Assembly: GCF_008693005.1 (NCBI RefSeq)
Contig: NZ_VXKE01000021.1
Span: 266,660-330,659 of the forward strand
Origin: Helicobacter canis
Lineage (GTDB): Bacteria; Campylobacterota; Campylobacteria; Campylobacterales; Helicobacteraceae
Direction of reading: 5' to 3'
Length of the DNA: 64,000 nucleotides
Below are positions 1 through 8,302 of the stretch, one piece after another. Every line of letters starts with the position of its first letter. Positions within the stretch are counted from its first letter, which is position 1. The notes beneath the pieces are model-generated. The model was given only the letters and a program-made list of their open reading frames with translations, made no database searches and was not told the DNA's origin. Both the position numbers and the translations under genes were made by a program.

Positions 1-483
1 TATGTCGCATTAGAGCTGCTGGGATTTAGTATATTTATCAATCATTTTGGTGTGCTGCTTGCTGTGGTTGAAGTGTTTGTATCAGGCGCGCTTGGCTTGT
101 GGCTGCTTAGAAGAGAGCTAGCCCAGCTAAGCTTGATCCAGCTTTTTGTGCGATTTGGGCAGGGGGATATGTTTGCCCTGCTGCGCAATAGTATGCTTAG
201 TGGCTTTGGGGCAGTGTTTTTGCTAATACCCGGGATTTTCACTGATATTATAGGGGTGGTTATGGTGCTTTGCGCGCTAGCTTTCTACCCTAAATCTAAG
301 CTAGATTCTAGCCCAGAATCTAGCGGGTATAAAAGCTTTGATGATTACTTCACAAGCTCTATGCGCTACACTTACCAAGCAAAGCCTAAAGATGATGACA
401 TTATCGATGTGGAAGTGCTAGAGCCTACAAGCTCACAAAAGCCAAGCGAGCAGCTATCGCAGCAATCAAGGAGTGCAGAATGA
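1..483 (+). CDS. fxsA: FxsA family membrane protein (5' end missing)
   Basis: The reading frame is open from base 1, so this is the C-terminal 160 residues of a gene that begins left of the window. The GTG at 52 lies in the middle of a conserved hydrophobic segment and is not the start. The visible part has about three hydrophobic helices, including GFGAVFLLIPGIFTDIIGVV, which is typical of the FxsA/YtzA family of small inner-membrane proteins. In E. coli, FxsA overexpression relieves phage T7 exclusion by the F plasmid; its normal role is unclear. The charged tail of about 60 residues (DDDIIDVEVLEPTSS) is expected to be cytoplasmic and contains two AGAWTCT words. The stop overlaps the start of hemC (ATGA), so the two are probably cotranscribed. 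Confidence 0.85.
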   Translation, partial: YVALELLGFSIFINHFGVLLAVVEVFVSGALGLWLLRRELAQLSLIQLFVRFGQGDMFALLRNSMLSGFGAVFLLIPGIFTDIIGVVMVLCALAFYPKSKLDSSPESSGYKSFDDYFTSSMRYTYQAKPKDDDIIDVEVLEPTSSQKPSEQLSQQSRSAE

Positions 484-1436
484 GAAAGCTAGTCATTGGC
501 ACAAGGGGGAGCGCGCTAGCTTTGTGGCAGGCGCACTATATCCAAGATCGCCTATTGCAAGAGTGTGGGGTAGAATCTAGCTTAGAAATCATCAAAACCA
601 AGGGCGATAAAATCCTTGATGTCCCGCTTGCAAAAATCGGCGGCAAGGGACTTTTCACCAAAGAGCTAGAAGAAAAGCTCCTTACAAAGGAGATCGATTT
701 GGCGGTGCATTCTCTCAAAGATGTCCCGGTGGATTTGCCAGAGTCTTTGGCACTTGCGTGCATTACAGAGCGAGAAGATGTGAGAGACTGCTTTGTAAGC
801 TATAAATACCCAGATTTTAATGCACTTGCGCAAAACGCGCGAGTTGGCACGACTTCTTTGCGCCGTAGTATGCAGCTTAAGGCTAGGCGTGCGGATATTG
901 CTTGCCTGTCGCTGCGCGGAAATATCCAAACGCGCCTAAACAAGCTAGAATCTGGCGAGTTTGATGCCATTATCCTAGCCTATGCTGGGCTAAAGCGGCT
1001 TGGCATTGCACATATCCCACATATCGTGCCACTAAGCACCACAGAAATGATCCCTGCTATGGGGCAAGCAGCACTAGGGATAGAGTGCAGGGAAGATGAT
1101 GAAGACTTGCGCGCAGTGCTAGAGACACTTGCGTGCCAGAGAACTGCTCTTTGCACGCAGGCAGAAAGGGAGTTTATCAAGGTGCTAGATGGCGGGTGTC
1201 AAGTGCCAATTGGCGTGCATTGCAAGCTTTTAGGGGAGATTGAGAAGGGAATGGTGCAAATTAAAGCCATTGTTGGTATGCCTGATGGGAGCAAAGTCCT
1301 GCAAGAATCCATAAGCGCAAGTGCGCAGGAAGCAAACATAGCTGCAAAAGAGCTAGCACATATACTAATCAAGCAAGGTGCTAGAGAAGTGCTAGAGCAA
1401 GCACAGAGATTTTTCCTTCAAGCTTGGGGGAGCTAG
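480..1436 (+). CDS. hemC: Porphobilinogen deaminase (hydroxymethylbilane synthase)
   Basis: The enzyme joins four porphobilinogens into the linear tetrapyrrole hydroxymethylbilane during heme synthesis in the cytoplasm. The 318-residue length is normal. Visible signatures are the N-terminal GTRGSALALWQA, GDKILDVPLAKIGGKGLFTKE near residue 42, AVHSLKDVP at 75-83 with the catalytic Asp81, the Arg-rich TTSLRRSMQLKARR near 124, and LDGGCQVPIG, where Cys240 would carry the dipyrromethane cofactor. The start overlaps the fxsA stop by four bases, indicating translational coupling. The next gene is convergent. Confidence 0.98.
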   Translation: MRKLVIGTRGSALALWQAHYIQDRLLQECGVESSLEIIKTKGDKILDVPLAKIGGKGLFTKELEEKLLTKEIDLAVHSLKDVPVDLPESLALACITEREDVRDCFVSYKYPDFNALAQNARVGTTSLRRSMQLKARRADIACLSLRGNIQTRLNKLESGEFDAIILAYAGLKRLGIAHIPHIVPLSTTEMIPAMGQAALGIECREDDEDLRAVLETLACQRTALCTQAEREFIKVLDGGCQVPIGVHCKLLGEIEKGMVQIKAIVGMPDGSKVLQESISASAQEANIAAKELAHILIKQGAREVLEQAQRFFLQAWGS

Positions 1437-1439
1437 AAT

Positions 1440-2039
1440 CTACTTATGTGTAGATTCTAGGGAGTCTTTTGTCTTTGCCCACGCTTTTTTGCTAAACCAC
1501 AACGCCCCAAGCACCAAAGCTAGGAGCACCCCAACTGCCACATAAGAGTATCGCCCATAGGATTCTACAAGCTCAATCACTGCCTTTGAGAAGTAGAATG
1601 CCAGCAGCCCCAAGCTAGCAGCCCAGATCACGCTAGCAAGCAGATTGAGCACAAGGAATTTTCTAAGATTATAGCGACTCGCGCCAATGGCTATAGGCAC
1701 GAGAAACTTTACTCCGTAGATGTATTTGTTAAGCAGGATTAGGATCGCGCCATACTTTTTGAGCCATATATGCATAAGTGCGATTTTTCTGCGATGTGGC
1801 GCAAGGAATCGCTCGAAGTCCTTTTTTTGATAGCGCGTTAGGACTACAAGCAGGGAGCTGCCTGCGAAATTCCCAGTAGTAGCGATGATAATGCTTGTAG
1901 CAAGGCTAATATGTCCAAGAGTCGCCAGCGCACCAGCAGCTAAGATCCCCACATATCCACTCCCCATACAATAAAAAAACAACGCCACATAGCCCCAAGT
2001 CTCAAAAGAGTCTTTAAATGAAGCGATAAAGCTTTCCAT
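1440..2039 (-). CDS. DedA family (SNARE-associated) membrane protein
   Basis: The 199-residue protein has about five hydrophobic segments. It shows the DedA pattern: an N-terminal re-entrant region, Gly-rich YVGILAAGALATLGHIS, and the central NKYIYGVKFLVPIAIGASRYNLRKFLVLN, which matches the basic/aromatic-Gly-Pro-Gly motif of the family. DedA proteins are inner-membrane transporters or flippases, some for polyprenyl phosphate lipids and some tied to membrane potential; the substrate here cannot be read. The stop lies 3 bases from the convergent hemC stop. The gene is divergent from the hemerythrin gene. Confidence 0.88.
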   Translation of the reverse strand: MESFIASFKDSFETWGYVALFFYCMGSGYVGILAAGALATLGHISLATSIIIATTGNFAGSSLLVVLTRYQKKDFERFLAPHRRKIALMHIWLKKYGAILILLNKYIYGVKFLVPIAIGASRYNLRKFLVLNLLASVIWAASLGLLAFYFSKAVIELVESYGRYSYVAVGVLLALVLGALWFSKKAWAKTKDSLESTHK

Positions 2040-2133
2040 TTTTCGCCTTTCTAAGTTTCATTATCATTTTTGTAATTATACATACTACAAGTGTAATTTG
2101 TAATTTTTAAGGGAAAAAAAACTTTCAAAGTTA

Positions 2134-2139
2134 TATAAT
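2134..2139 (+). promoter_or_regulatory. Putative -10 box of the hemerythrin gene
   Basis: TATAAT within TTATATAATC, about 40 bases before the chosen start. The 100 bases upstream are very A+T-rich and contain GTAATT three times between about 2071 and 2105. This fits epsilonproteobacterial vegetative promoters, which rely on a -10 box and upstream T-rich periodicity rather than a -35 box. No mapped transcript is available. Confidence 0.5.
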
Positions 2140-2177
2140 CGTGGCTTTTAGGAGTGAATACATTCAAGGAAGGTAAT

Positions 2178-2747
2178 ATGGCGATACCTGAATGGGACGA
2201 TAAGTTTAGTATCCACAATGATGTCATTGATGTCCAGCATAAGAAGCTTTTTGATATTGCTCATAGGGCGGGGCTACTTATCAGCAAGCAAGTCGATGGA
2301 AATGAGATTAAGAAAATCCTTGTCGAGCTTTTTGAGTATATGAAAGTGCATTTTCACGATGAGGAAGCTTATATGGCAAGTATCGGCTACCCCGGGCTTG
2401 AGAGGCAATCTGCTATGCATCAGCAAATTATCCGTGATATGACAGATCTTATCCAAAATATCCGCTACGACTTCAAGCAAAAGCTCGCCATCATCACTGA
2501 AGAGTGGCTTATCAACCATATCCTAAAAGAAGATATGCAGATAGAGATTTACCGCAAAGCCCACGAAGAAGAGATCAAGGCTATGCAGGCGAAGCAAAAT
2601 GGTGAAAAAGAAATCACTCATATTTATAAATGTGCTTGCAAGCCAGCATTTAAGGTGCTAAACACGGTGCATGAGAAAATCCAAAGCGGGCAAGCATTCC
2701 ACTGTAAAAAATGCGGCGAGGGTATTGTATTTGTGCGTGATGAGTAA
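2178..2747 (+). CDS. Bacteriohemerythrin with C-terminal Cys-rich extension
   Basis: This is a hemerythrin-like di-iron protein that binds O2 or iron reversibly in the cytoplasm. With the start at 2178 (AAGGAAGG in front) it has 189 residues. The in-frame GTG at 2154 has no such site. Expected iron ligands are visible: His21 in IDVQHKKLF, His58 and Glu62 in VHFHDEEAYM, His81 in MHQQII, and His114 plus Asp119 in NHILKEDM. Residues 1-130 are the normal hemerythrin fold. The last 50 residues add CACKPAF and CKKCGEG, two CxC/CxxC pairs that could bind a metal. In Campylobacter and Helicobacter such proteins are linked to protection of Fe-S enzymes or to O2 sensing; its role here is inferred. Confidence 0.92.
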   Translation: MAIPEWDDKFSIHNDVIDVQHKKLFDIAHRAGLLISKQVDGNEIKKILVELFEYMKVHFHDEEAYMASIGYPGLERQSAMHQQIIRDMTDLIQNIRYDFKQKLAIITEEWLINHILKEDMQIEIYRKAHEEEIKAMQAKQNGEKEITHIYKCACKPAFKVLNTVHEKIQSGQAFHCKKCGEGIVFVRDE

Positions 2748-2758
2748 GGCGGGGCTTC

Positions 2759-3217
2759 GTGGCTTCTCGCCTAATTGTTGCGCTGCTGCTCTGCTCTGTA
2801 GTGTCTGCTAGCGAGCCAGCACTTAGCGCGCAAGACTTTTTGCGCTACTATGAGCATAATCTCAAAGCCGCTCATCAAGCCATTTTACAAGGCTCTGTAA
2901 GTAGGGAGTTTGTGCGGTTTCGCGGGTATAGCTTGATTGACTACACGATTTATAAGCAAATGAGCAAGCAAGAGATAAAGGCTATCAAAAAGCCTTTGAT
3001 ATTTTTTAGCGGGGTGCTTAGTGGGAAGCCTTTGTATAGCGAGTTTGGCGGTGTGAGTATCGATGCTTATGCGGATAATGAAATGCGCGCGCATTTAAAC
3101 TTTCAGGGGCGGTATTTTAGCGATCTAATCGCCATTGGGCAGGATAGATTCTACGCGCTATGCGCACTTAGCGCGATCAATCGCTGCTTGCTGTTAGGCG
3201 TTGGTGAGCGGTGGTAG
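2759..3217 (+). CDS. Small exported protein of unknown function
   Basis: I do not recognise the family. The 152-residue protein begins at a GTG 11 bases after the hemerythrin stop and opens with a Sec-type signal peptide (ASRLIVALLLCSVVSASEPA), so it should be periplasmic or surface-associated. The mature part has mixed charge, one Cys pair near the C-terminus (YALCALSAINRCLLLG) and no repeats. Short spacing suggests cotranscription with the hemerythrin gene. The start codon is not certain because the ribosome site is weak. Confidence 0.55.
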   Translation: MASRLIVALLLCSVVSASEPALSAQDFLRYYEHNLKAAHQAILQGSVSREFVRFRGYSLIDYTIYKQMSKQEIKAIKKPLIFFSGVLSGKPLYSEFGGVSIDAYADNEMRAHLNFQGRYFSDLIAIGQDRFYALCALSAINRCLLLGVGERW

Positions 3218-3581
3218 CCCCTATTGTCATTGCAAAAGCTTTGGCGCAAGACAAAGCGCGGCAATCCACAAGCTAGAATCTAGTGCAAACGAGGATTCTA
3301 TGGATTACTAAAGAAGCTGCGGCTGTGCCTTGCTTTGCCACGCGGTGGAAGCACCGCTGGTAATGACAGAAAAAAGGGCGGAGAGTCAAAAAGTGGATTC
3401 TAAGGAAACGCAAGAAATTATGTTTATGATACCAACTCGCAGGATTTTAGGATTTTTGATGAGAAATTGTAGCTTTCAAGGCGCGGGCGAAGAGATTTAC
3501 CTAGTCGGTAATGAGCAAGCCCGCGCCACAGAATCTACAATGTATCGCAAAAAGACAAAATCCAAAAACTAAGGAGACCCA
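3218..3581. other. 364-base gap holding a dispersed repeat
   Basis: The first half is a repeat element (listed separately). An 80-codon frame at 3330-3572 begins inside that repeat, has no recognisable domain and no clear ribosome site, so I do not call it a gene. The last 20 bases hold the AAGGAG ribosome site of the following glycosyltransferase. Confidence 0.6.
3222..3367 (+). repeat. Dispersed intergenic repeat, copy A
   Basis: The element begins with GTCATTGC (3225-3232), has an inner GCGGCAATCCA block near 3258, and then a 45-base block at 3301-3345 (TGGATTACTAAAGAAGC...CCACGCGG), closing with TAATGAC at 3361-3367. The 45-base block recurs in reverse orientation at 63370-63414 with one mismatch. 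The outer GTCATtGC / TAATGAC ends are roughly inverted, so the unit could fold. Confidence 0.75.
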
Positions 3582-5807
3582 ATGAAAACCCTTGCCATAA
3601 TTATCCCTGTCTATAATGTAGCGCAGTATTTGCTAGAGTGCTTGGAGTCCTTAAGTGCGCAGAGCTATGGGGATTTTGTAGTGATATGCGTTGATGATGG
3701 CAGCACAGATTCTAGTGCGCAGATTATCGCTGAGTATGCCAAGCGCGACTCACGCTTTATCCTCCTAGCCCAAGCAAATCAAGGCATAGGTGCTGCTAGA
3801 AACACAGGGCTTGGGTATGTCTATACGCACCTGCCCCAAGTGGGTTACATCGGCTTTATGGATCCAGATGATGCAGCAGGGGTGGATTACTACGCTAACC
3901 TTATCTACACGCTAGAATCTAGACGCGCGCAGATGGCGACCACGCGCGATGTGTGTCGGTTTTTAGATTCTAGCTATGATAGCGCGATGTTCGCACTTAG
4001 GCAGCCTAAGACTAAAGGCATTATCCGCAAGGTTACAAGCAAAAACATCGCGCATAAAATCGAAGCCCCACGCAGTGTATTTACGCGTGCATTGCTGCAA
4101 GATCTGCGCTTCCCTATAAACCGCTTTGCTGAAGATGTGGGCTTTAGCGTGTGCGCGCACGCTTTAGCTGGCAGAGTGGCATTAAGCAAAAACGCGCGTT
4201 ATTTTTATCGCGTGCGTAGCGGCTCACTCACTAGCAAAACCCACCCGCCACAAGAGTTTTTCCAAGTGTTTGGCTTTGTGTATGAGTTTTTTACAAAGCA
4301 CGGCTATTTAGAGTCCTATCTCTTGCCCACAGATTTGCTCCGCCCCAATCGCTTCGCACAGCTAGATTCTGGCTATCTTGCGCAGCTGCAAGAGTTTTTG
4401 CGCTCTTTAGAGCTTAGTCCAAGCGTGCTGGAGAGAAACAAGCCCCTAAAACTTGCGCTACAAGCAAAAAGCTTAGAAGAGTTTATGGCTAGGACTAGGA
4501 GCTTTAGAGAGTGGAGGGCGGATAAATTTTGCCTGCATTTGACCAAAAATCGCAAGAAGATCATACTCTTTGGCAAAAGGCTTTTAGACACTTCTATGGC
4601 TCTAACACCGCCAAGCCCCAAAAGCTCGCCAAGTCATCAAGCAAGCCCGCGCATAGCTATCATCGCTAAAGACATCACAGAAGCAGGTGGGGGCGAGCGC
4701 GTGGGGGTCAATCTGGCAAACGCCTTTGTGGAATGCGGCTTTAGCGTGCAAGTCATAAGCCTTTTTAGTAGCAACAATGCGCCAATCTATCGGCTAGATT
4801 CTAGGGCGAAGCTACTCTCTCTCTCTCTCTCTCTCTCTCGTAAGCCGCGCGCACAACACCCAGCAAATAGCATAAGCCCAAATACCCACAATCCTAAAGC
4901 CAATCCCCCAAGACGCCTAAGCAAGCTTGCAAAGCTTTGGCAAAAGCTCTTGCGCCCCTTGCTTGCCTACAAGGTAGAGAGAGTTCTGCGCACCTATAAG
5001 CCTAGTATCGTGCTAAGTAATGATGGCTGGTATATCCCAAGGCACAAGCTAGATTCTAGTGCGTATCTGCGGCTTTGGCACTTAAACGCGCCCAAGCACC
5101 TAAGCGCACGCAAAGCTCGCAATCTAGCCAAGTTTGACACTTTAGTCGTGCTTTCACAAAAAGAGCTAGCCACTTGGCAGAGCTACCATAAAAGCGTGTG
5201 TGTAATCCCAAACTTCCTCCCACATCTCCCCACCACCTTTAGCGATCCTAGCACCAAAGTCGTGCTATCTGTGGGGCGGCTAAGTGGGGAGAAGGGCTTT
5301 GATAGGCTGCTTGATATTTGGGAGATGGTGCAAGATCGCGCCAAAGATTCTAGCGCATTAGCGCAGTGGCAGCTCCATATCGTAGGCAGCGGAGATTTGC
5401 AAAGCGAGCTAGAATCTAAAATCGCGCAAAAGGGCTTAGAGACGAGCGTGCGCTTAGTTGGCTTTAGGCAGGATATGGAGAGCGTGTATCTAGGGGCTAG
5501 TGTGTATGCGATGTGTAGCTACTTTGAGGGCTTTGGTATGGCACTAGCAGAGGCGTGTAGCTACGGGCTAGCTGGCATTGCCTTTGACATTGCTGCTGGT
5601 CCTAGTGATATTATCGCACAAGGCAAAAGTGGGTATTTGATAGAAGATGGCGATATACAGGGCTTTGCCACTAGGCTGTGTGATCTAATGAGCGATGAGA
5701 CAAAGCGCGCGGAGTTTGGCGCAAATGCTAGGGAGCTTATGGCGCGAAACTTTAGCAAGCAAGCGGTAGTGCCACAATGGCAGGAGCTTTTTAGCAGTTA
5801 TAGCTAG
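3582..5807 (+). CDS. Two-domain glycosyltransferase (GT2 + GT4), phase-variable
   Basis: The 741-residue cytoplasmic enzyme is predicted to add two sugars to a lipid-linked glycan or LPS. The N-terminal GT2 domain (about 1-250) shows IIIPVYNVAQYLLECLESL, VDDGSTDSS (38-45), NQGIGAARNTG and FMDPDD (92-97). The C-terminal GT4 domain (about 360-741) shows TEAGGGERVGVNLANAF, VLSVGRLSGEKGFDRLL, LHIVGSGD and YFEGFGMALAEACSYG with the E-x7-E pair near 648-656. The start has an AAGGAG site. A (CT)12 tract at residues 412-419 lies just inside the GT4 part. In this copy the frame is open and the fusion is ON. Neither donor nor acceptor sugar can be read from sequence. Confidence 0.93.
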   Translation: MKTLAIIIPVYNVAQYLLECLESLSAQSYGDFVVICVDDGSTDSSAQIIAEYAKRDSRFILLAQANQGIGAARNTGLGYVYTHLPQVGYIGFMDPDDAAGVDYYANLIYTLESRRAQMATTRDVCRFLDSSYDSAMFALRQPKTKGIIRKVTSKNIAHKIEAPRSVFTRALLQDLRFPINRFAEDVGFSVCAHALAGRVALSKNARYFYRVRSGSLTSKTHPPQEFFQVFGFVYEFFTKHGYLESYLLPTDLLRPNRFAQLDSGYLAQLQEFLRSLELSPSVLERNKPLKLALQAKSLEEFMARTRSFREWRADKFCLHLTKNRKKIILFGKRLLDTSMALTPPSPKSSPSHQASPRIAIIAKDITEAGGGERVGVNLANAFVECGFSVQVISLFSSNNAPIYRLDSRAKLLSLSLSLSRKPRAQHPANSISPNTHNPKANPPRRLSKLAKLWQKLLRPLLAYKVERVLRTYKPSIVLSNDGWYIPRHKLDSSAYLRLWHLNAPKHLSARKARNLAKFDTLVVLSQKELATWQSYHKSVCVIPNFLPHLPTTFSDPSTKVVLSVGRLSGEKGFDRLLDIWEMVQDRAKDSSALAQWQLHIVGSGDLQSELESKIAQKGLETSVRLVGFRQDMESVYLGASVYAMCSYFEGFGMALAEACSYGLAGIAFDIAAGPSDIIAQGKSGYLIEDGDIQGFATRLCDLMSDETKRAEFGANARELMARNFSKQAVVPQWQELFSSYS
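4815..4838 (+). repeat. (CT)12 microsatellite in the GT2-GT4 gene
   Basis: Twelve CT units encode alternating Leu-Ser. Losing one unit gives TCG TAA directly after the tract. Gaining one gives a TAA about 12 codons later. Both changes leave the GT2 domain whole and remove GT4. Dinucleotide tracts of this length are classic slipped-strand phase-variation sites. Confidence 0.95.
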
Positions 5808-5833
5808 ATTCTGCTAGATTTAGCTAGCTGCCT

Positions 5834-5871
5834 ATGGATTGCCACGATTGCTTGCGCAAGCTTGCAATGAC
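5834..5871 (+). repeat. Dispersed intergenic repeat, short copy C
   Basis: ATGGATTGCCACG...TTGCAATGAC resembles a shortened version of copies A and B: a GGATTGCCACG end, a perfect palindrome GCTTGCGCAAGC in the middle and a GCAATGAC end. It lies between the convergent glycosyltransferase and lptD genes and could form a hairpin. Assignment to the same family rests on the shared ends only. Confidence 0.5.
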
Positions 5872-5890
5872 ATGCAAGGTTAGATTCTAG

Positions 5891-8296
5891 CTAGAATCTC
5901 GTTGTAAGCCCAGCACTTGTGAGCGGAGCGAAGTTAAAGATAAGCCGCACGAAGTAGTCTTGCTGGACATAGAAAGGATTGTTGATGTCGTTTGTCAAAA
6001 TCGGGCGGCGGCGATTGACAAACTTGAGCCCTATGCCAAAGCAGCGGATATTTTTATACAGCCCTATGTCCCAATCTAGCAGAGTGTTTTTCTCAATATC
6101 ATAGCCCGCAGAAGCCGAGAAAGCAAACACGCGAAAATCGTGTGCAATATTTGCGCGTAAATACTGCGCCCCTGTTTGTGTAAGGATAGTGTTAGACAAG
6201 AAGTCATAAGCTTCTTTATCTTTGAAAAAGTAGCTTGCAGAAGCAGAAAATGCCCCACGGCTAAAGCTTGTAGCTAGGGCTAGCTCGGACATTTTCTTCG
6301 CATAAAATGAGTAGAAAAAGCTTGCAGAAAAGTTCAGCCCAACTATGGGGGAGAAGCTAAACTTGTTTTCCAAAGGTCGCTTGGCAATCACGCTAGAATC
6401 TACACTTCCACTGCTAGTGTTTAGCGCGTGGCGTAGCTCATCGAAGTTTAGCCGCTGAAACACTTTCCAATCAACAATATTGCGCCCAGTGTTGGTGAGA
6501 AAATACTGCGAGAGTTTGAGGTCAAGCGTTTGATTGACAATCGTGTAAGCACTAATGCCTGAAGGGTCCCAAATATCATCATAGAAATACACGCTGCCGC
6601 TAGGGGAGATAATGGGGAATTTATTAAGATAGTCCGCTGCTGCGCCAAACTGCTCTCTTAGGGCGATGGATTCTTGGCGGATTTGCGCGGCTTGATCGCC
6701 GGTGGCTTGGCTTAAGAGTCCATTGTGGTAGAAGAGATAGGGACCACTAAGAAGGGCTTCAAGCTGGATTGTATGGAAGAATTTATTGTAGCTTTTAGAG
6801 AGATCGGAGTTGAGCGAGACGGAGTAGTTGGCTGAAAAGATATTGCCATTTTTATTGGTGTCATTATTGCTTGGGATATAGCTGTTTTGTGTTTTGGTTA
6901 GAAAAAGATTTTCCGCATAAAATTCATTCCACACACCAAGGGATAGATATTTTTTAAAGAGCGAAAACTGCAGCCCCACAGGGATACGCAAGCCGTTTTC
7001 TATATAGCCATAGCCTGTTTGGCGCGCAGTGTTTTTAAACTGATAGTCGATAGCATACATAAGCTGGCGGAAAAATAGCGAGTCCATATATTTGTGGTAT
7101 TGAAAGTTTGGCACAGACTGGAAGGTGCTAGAGTTATCTAGCTTTGAGAGATTGAGAAAATACTTGAAATTTAGCCCGACATAGTGCTTTTGCGTTTGGA
7201 CAAAGGCGTTTGCCTTAGAAGTGTAGGACATATCATAGACGCGCTTGTTGATCTGGCGCAAGCGGTAGTAGTCTAGGTCATTCATATGCGCGAAGTTGAT
7301 ATAGATTCCATTGTCAAGCTCGCTTTTGAGCTTGAAGTATTTTTGCAAGGGGCGGTTGCCAAGGTGGTAGAGCCTAAGCCCATAGACATAGTGGTTTTTA
7401 AGGTTAAATCGCTCCATATACTCATCAAAGTTGTATAAATACCCAAGCTCTGCATAAGTGCGATCTAGCCCAGAATCTAGCGCGCGGAACTCTATCAGCC
7501 CGCCCACACCGCGCTCAGAGCGCACCTGTGGGGTTAGAGTAATGTCCCAATTTGTCTTTGGCGCGATGTAGTAGGGCAGGAAAAAGGCGAAGCCCTCTGT
7601 GCTTGAAGTAACAAAAGATGGCATAAGCAGCCCGCTTGTGCGCGACATATTAGTAGAGACGCTAAAGTAAGGGAAGTAAAAAATTGGCACATCGCCGATA
7701 TACACGCGTGGATTCCATAGGGTAACGCTCTTTTTGCTATCGGAGTATGAGCCTGAAGATGCCTCCATACGCCAGATTGGGTTTGGCACTGCGCAGCCAG
7801 AGAGAGTGGCTTTTTTAAAAGTGTAGAAAGTGTCTTGCGTGGTGGCAAGGCTAGAGCTCACCCATAGCCCGCTCTCTGTATCTTGGAGATAAAGCGGCTC
7901 GATAATGCCATATTTGTCATCTAGGGAGAAGTGCGTTTGATGGGTGCGCACAAGTAGATTCCCATCTCTATAGATTCTCACTTCGCCACTTGCTTGCACT
8001 TCGCGCTTTTGCATATCGTAGCGGATTGCATCAGCGAGCACATAAAGCTCTTGGTTTATAAGGATCGCATCGCCTGTGGCGTGGATCGTGCCCTCCGCAC
8101 TATACACAGAATCTGCCAAAAGCTCAAAGACCTTTTGGTTGTCTTTGTTGTATTGGGTTACGCCCTTTTTCTGCTCGGTTTTGGCTAGGCTAGAATCTGC
8201 GCTGGTAGATTCTGGCTCTAAGGGCTTGGCATTAAGACATAGGGCTATGCACCCTAGCAAAAGCCCTGCACGCAGTCTGCCACACCCTTTGTCCAC
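5891..8296 (-). CDS. lptD: LPS-assembly outer-membrane protein LptD
   Basis: LptD forms the outer-membrane barrel that, with LptE, inserts lipopolysaccharide into the outer leaflet. The 801-residue product starts at a GTG (8296), has a signal peptide (LRAGLLLGCIALCLNAKP), an N-terminal OstA/LptA-like jellyroll (about 55-180: DSVYSAEGTIHATGDAILIN) and then a long aromatic-rich beta-barrel region with the LptD stretch WNPRVYIGDVPIFYFPYFSV near 195-215. It ends in Phe, as barrels often do. The start lies 6 bases past the stop of the RDD gene, so purD, RDD and lptD look like one operon on the minus strand. Confidence 0.95.
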   Translation of the reverse strand: MDKGCGRLRAGLLLGCIALCLNAKPLEPESTSADSSLAKTEQKKGVTQYNKDNQKVFELLADSVYSAEGTIHATGDAILINQELYVLADAIRYDMQKREVQASGEVRIYRDGNLLVRTHQTHFSLDDKYGIIEPLYLQDTESGLWVSSSLATTQDTFYTFKKATLSGCAVPNPIWRMEASSGSYSDSKKSVTLWNPRVYIGDVPIFYFPYFSVSTNMSRTSGLLMPSFVTSSTEGFAFFLPYYIAPKTNWDITLTPQVRSERGVGGLIEFRALDSGLDRTYAELGYLYNFDEYMERFNLKNHYVYGLRLYHLGNRPLQKYFKLKSELDNGIYINFAHMNDLDYYRLRQINKRVYDMSYTSKANAFVQTQKHYVGLNFKYFLNLSKLDNSSTFQSVPNFQYHKYMDSLFFRQLMYAIDYQFKNTARQTGYGYIENGLRIPVGLQFSLFKKYLSLGVWNEFYAENLFLTKTQNSYIPSNNDTNKNGNIFSANYSVSLNSDLSKSYNKFFHTIQLEALLSGPYLFYHNGLLSQATGDQAAQIRQESIALREQFGAAADYLNKFPIISPSGSVYFYDDIWDPSGISAYTIVNQTLDLKLSQYFLTNTGRNIVDWKVFQRLNFDELRHALNTSSGSVDSSVIAKRPLENKFSFSPIVGLNFSASFFYSFYAKKMSELALATSFSRGAFSASASYFFKDKEAYDFLSNTILTQTGAQYLRANIAHDFRVFAFSASAGYDIEKNTLLDWDIGLYKNIRCFGIGLKFVNRRRPILTNDINNPFYVQQDYFVRLIFNFAPLTSAGLTTRF

Positions 8297-8302
8297 TGGA
8301 TT

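Noticed and set aside
3330..3572. 80-residue open frame
   Set aside because: It begins within the dispersed repeat, has no clear ribosome site and no recognisable domain.
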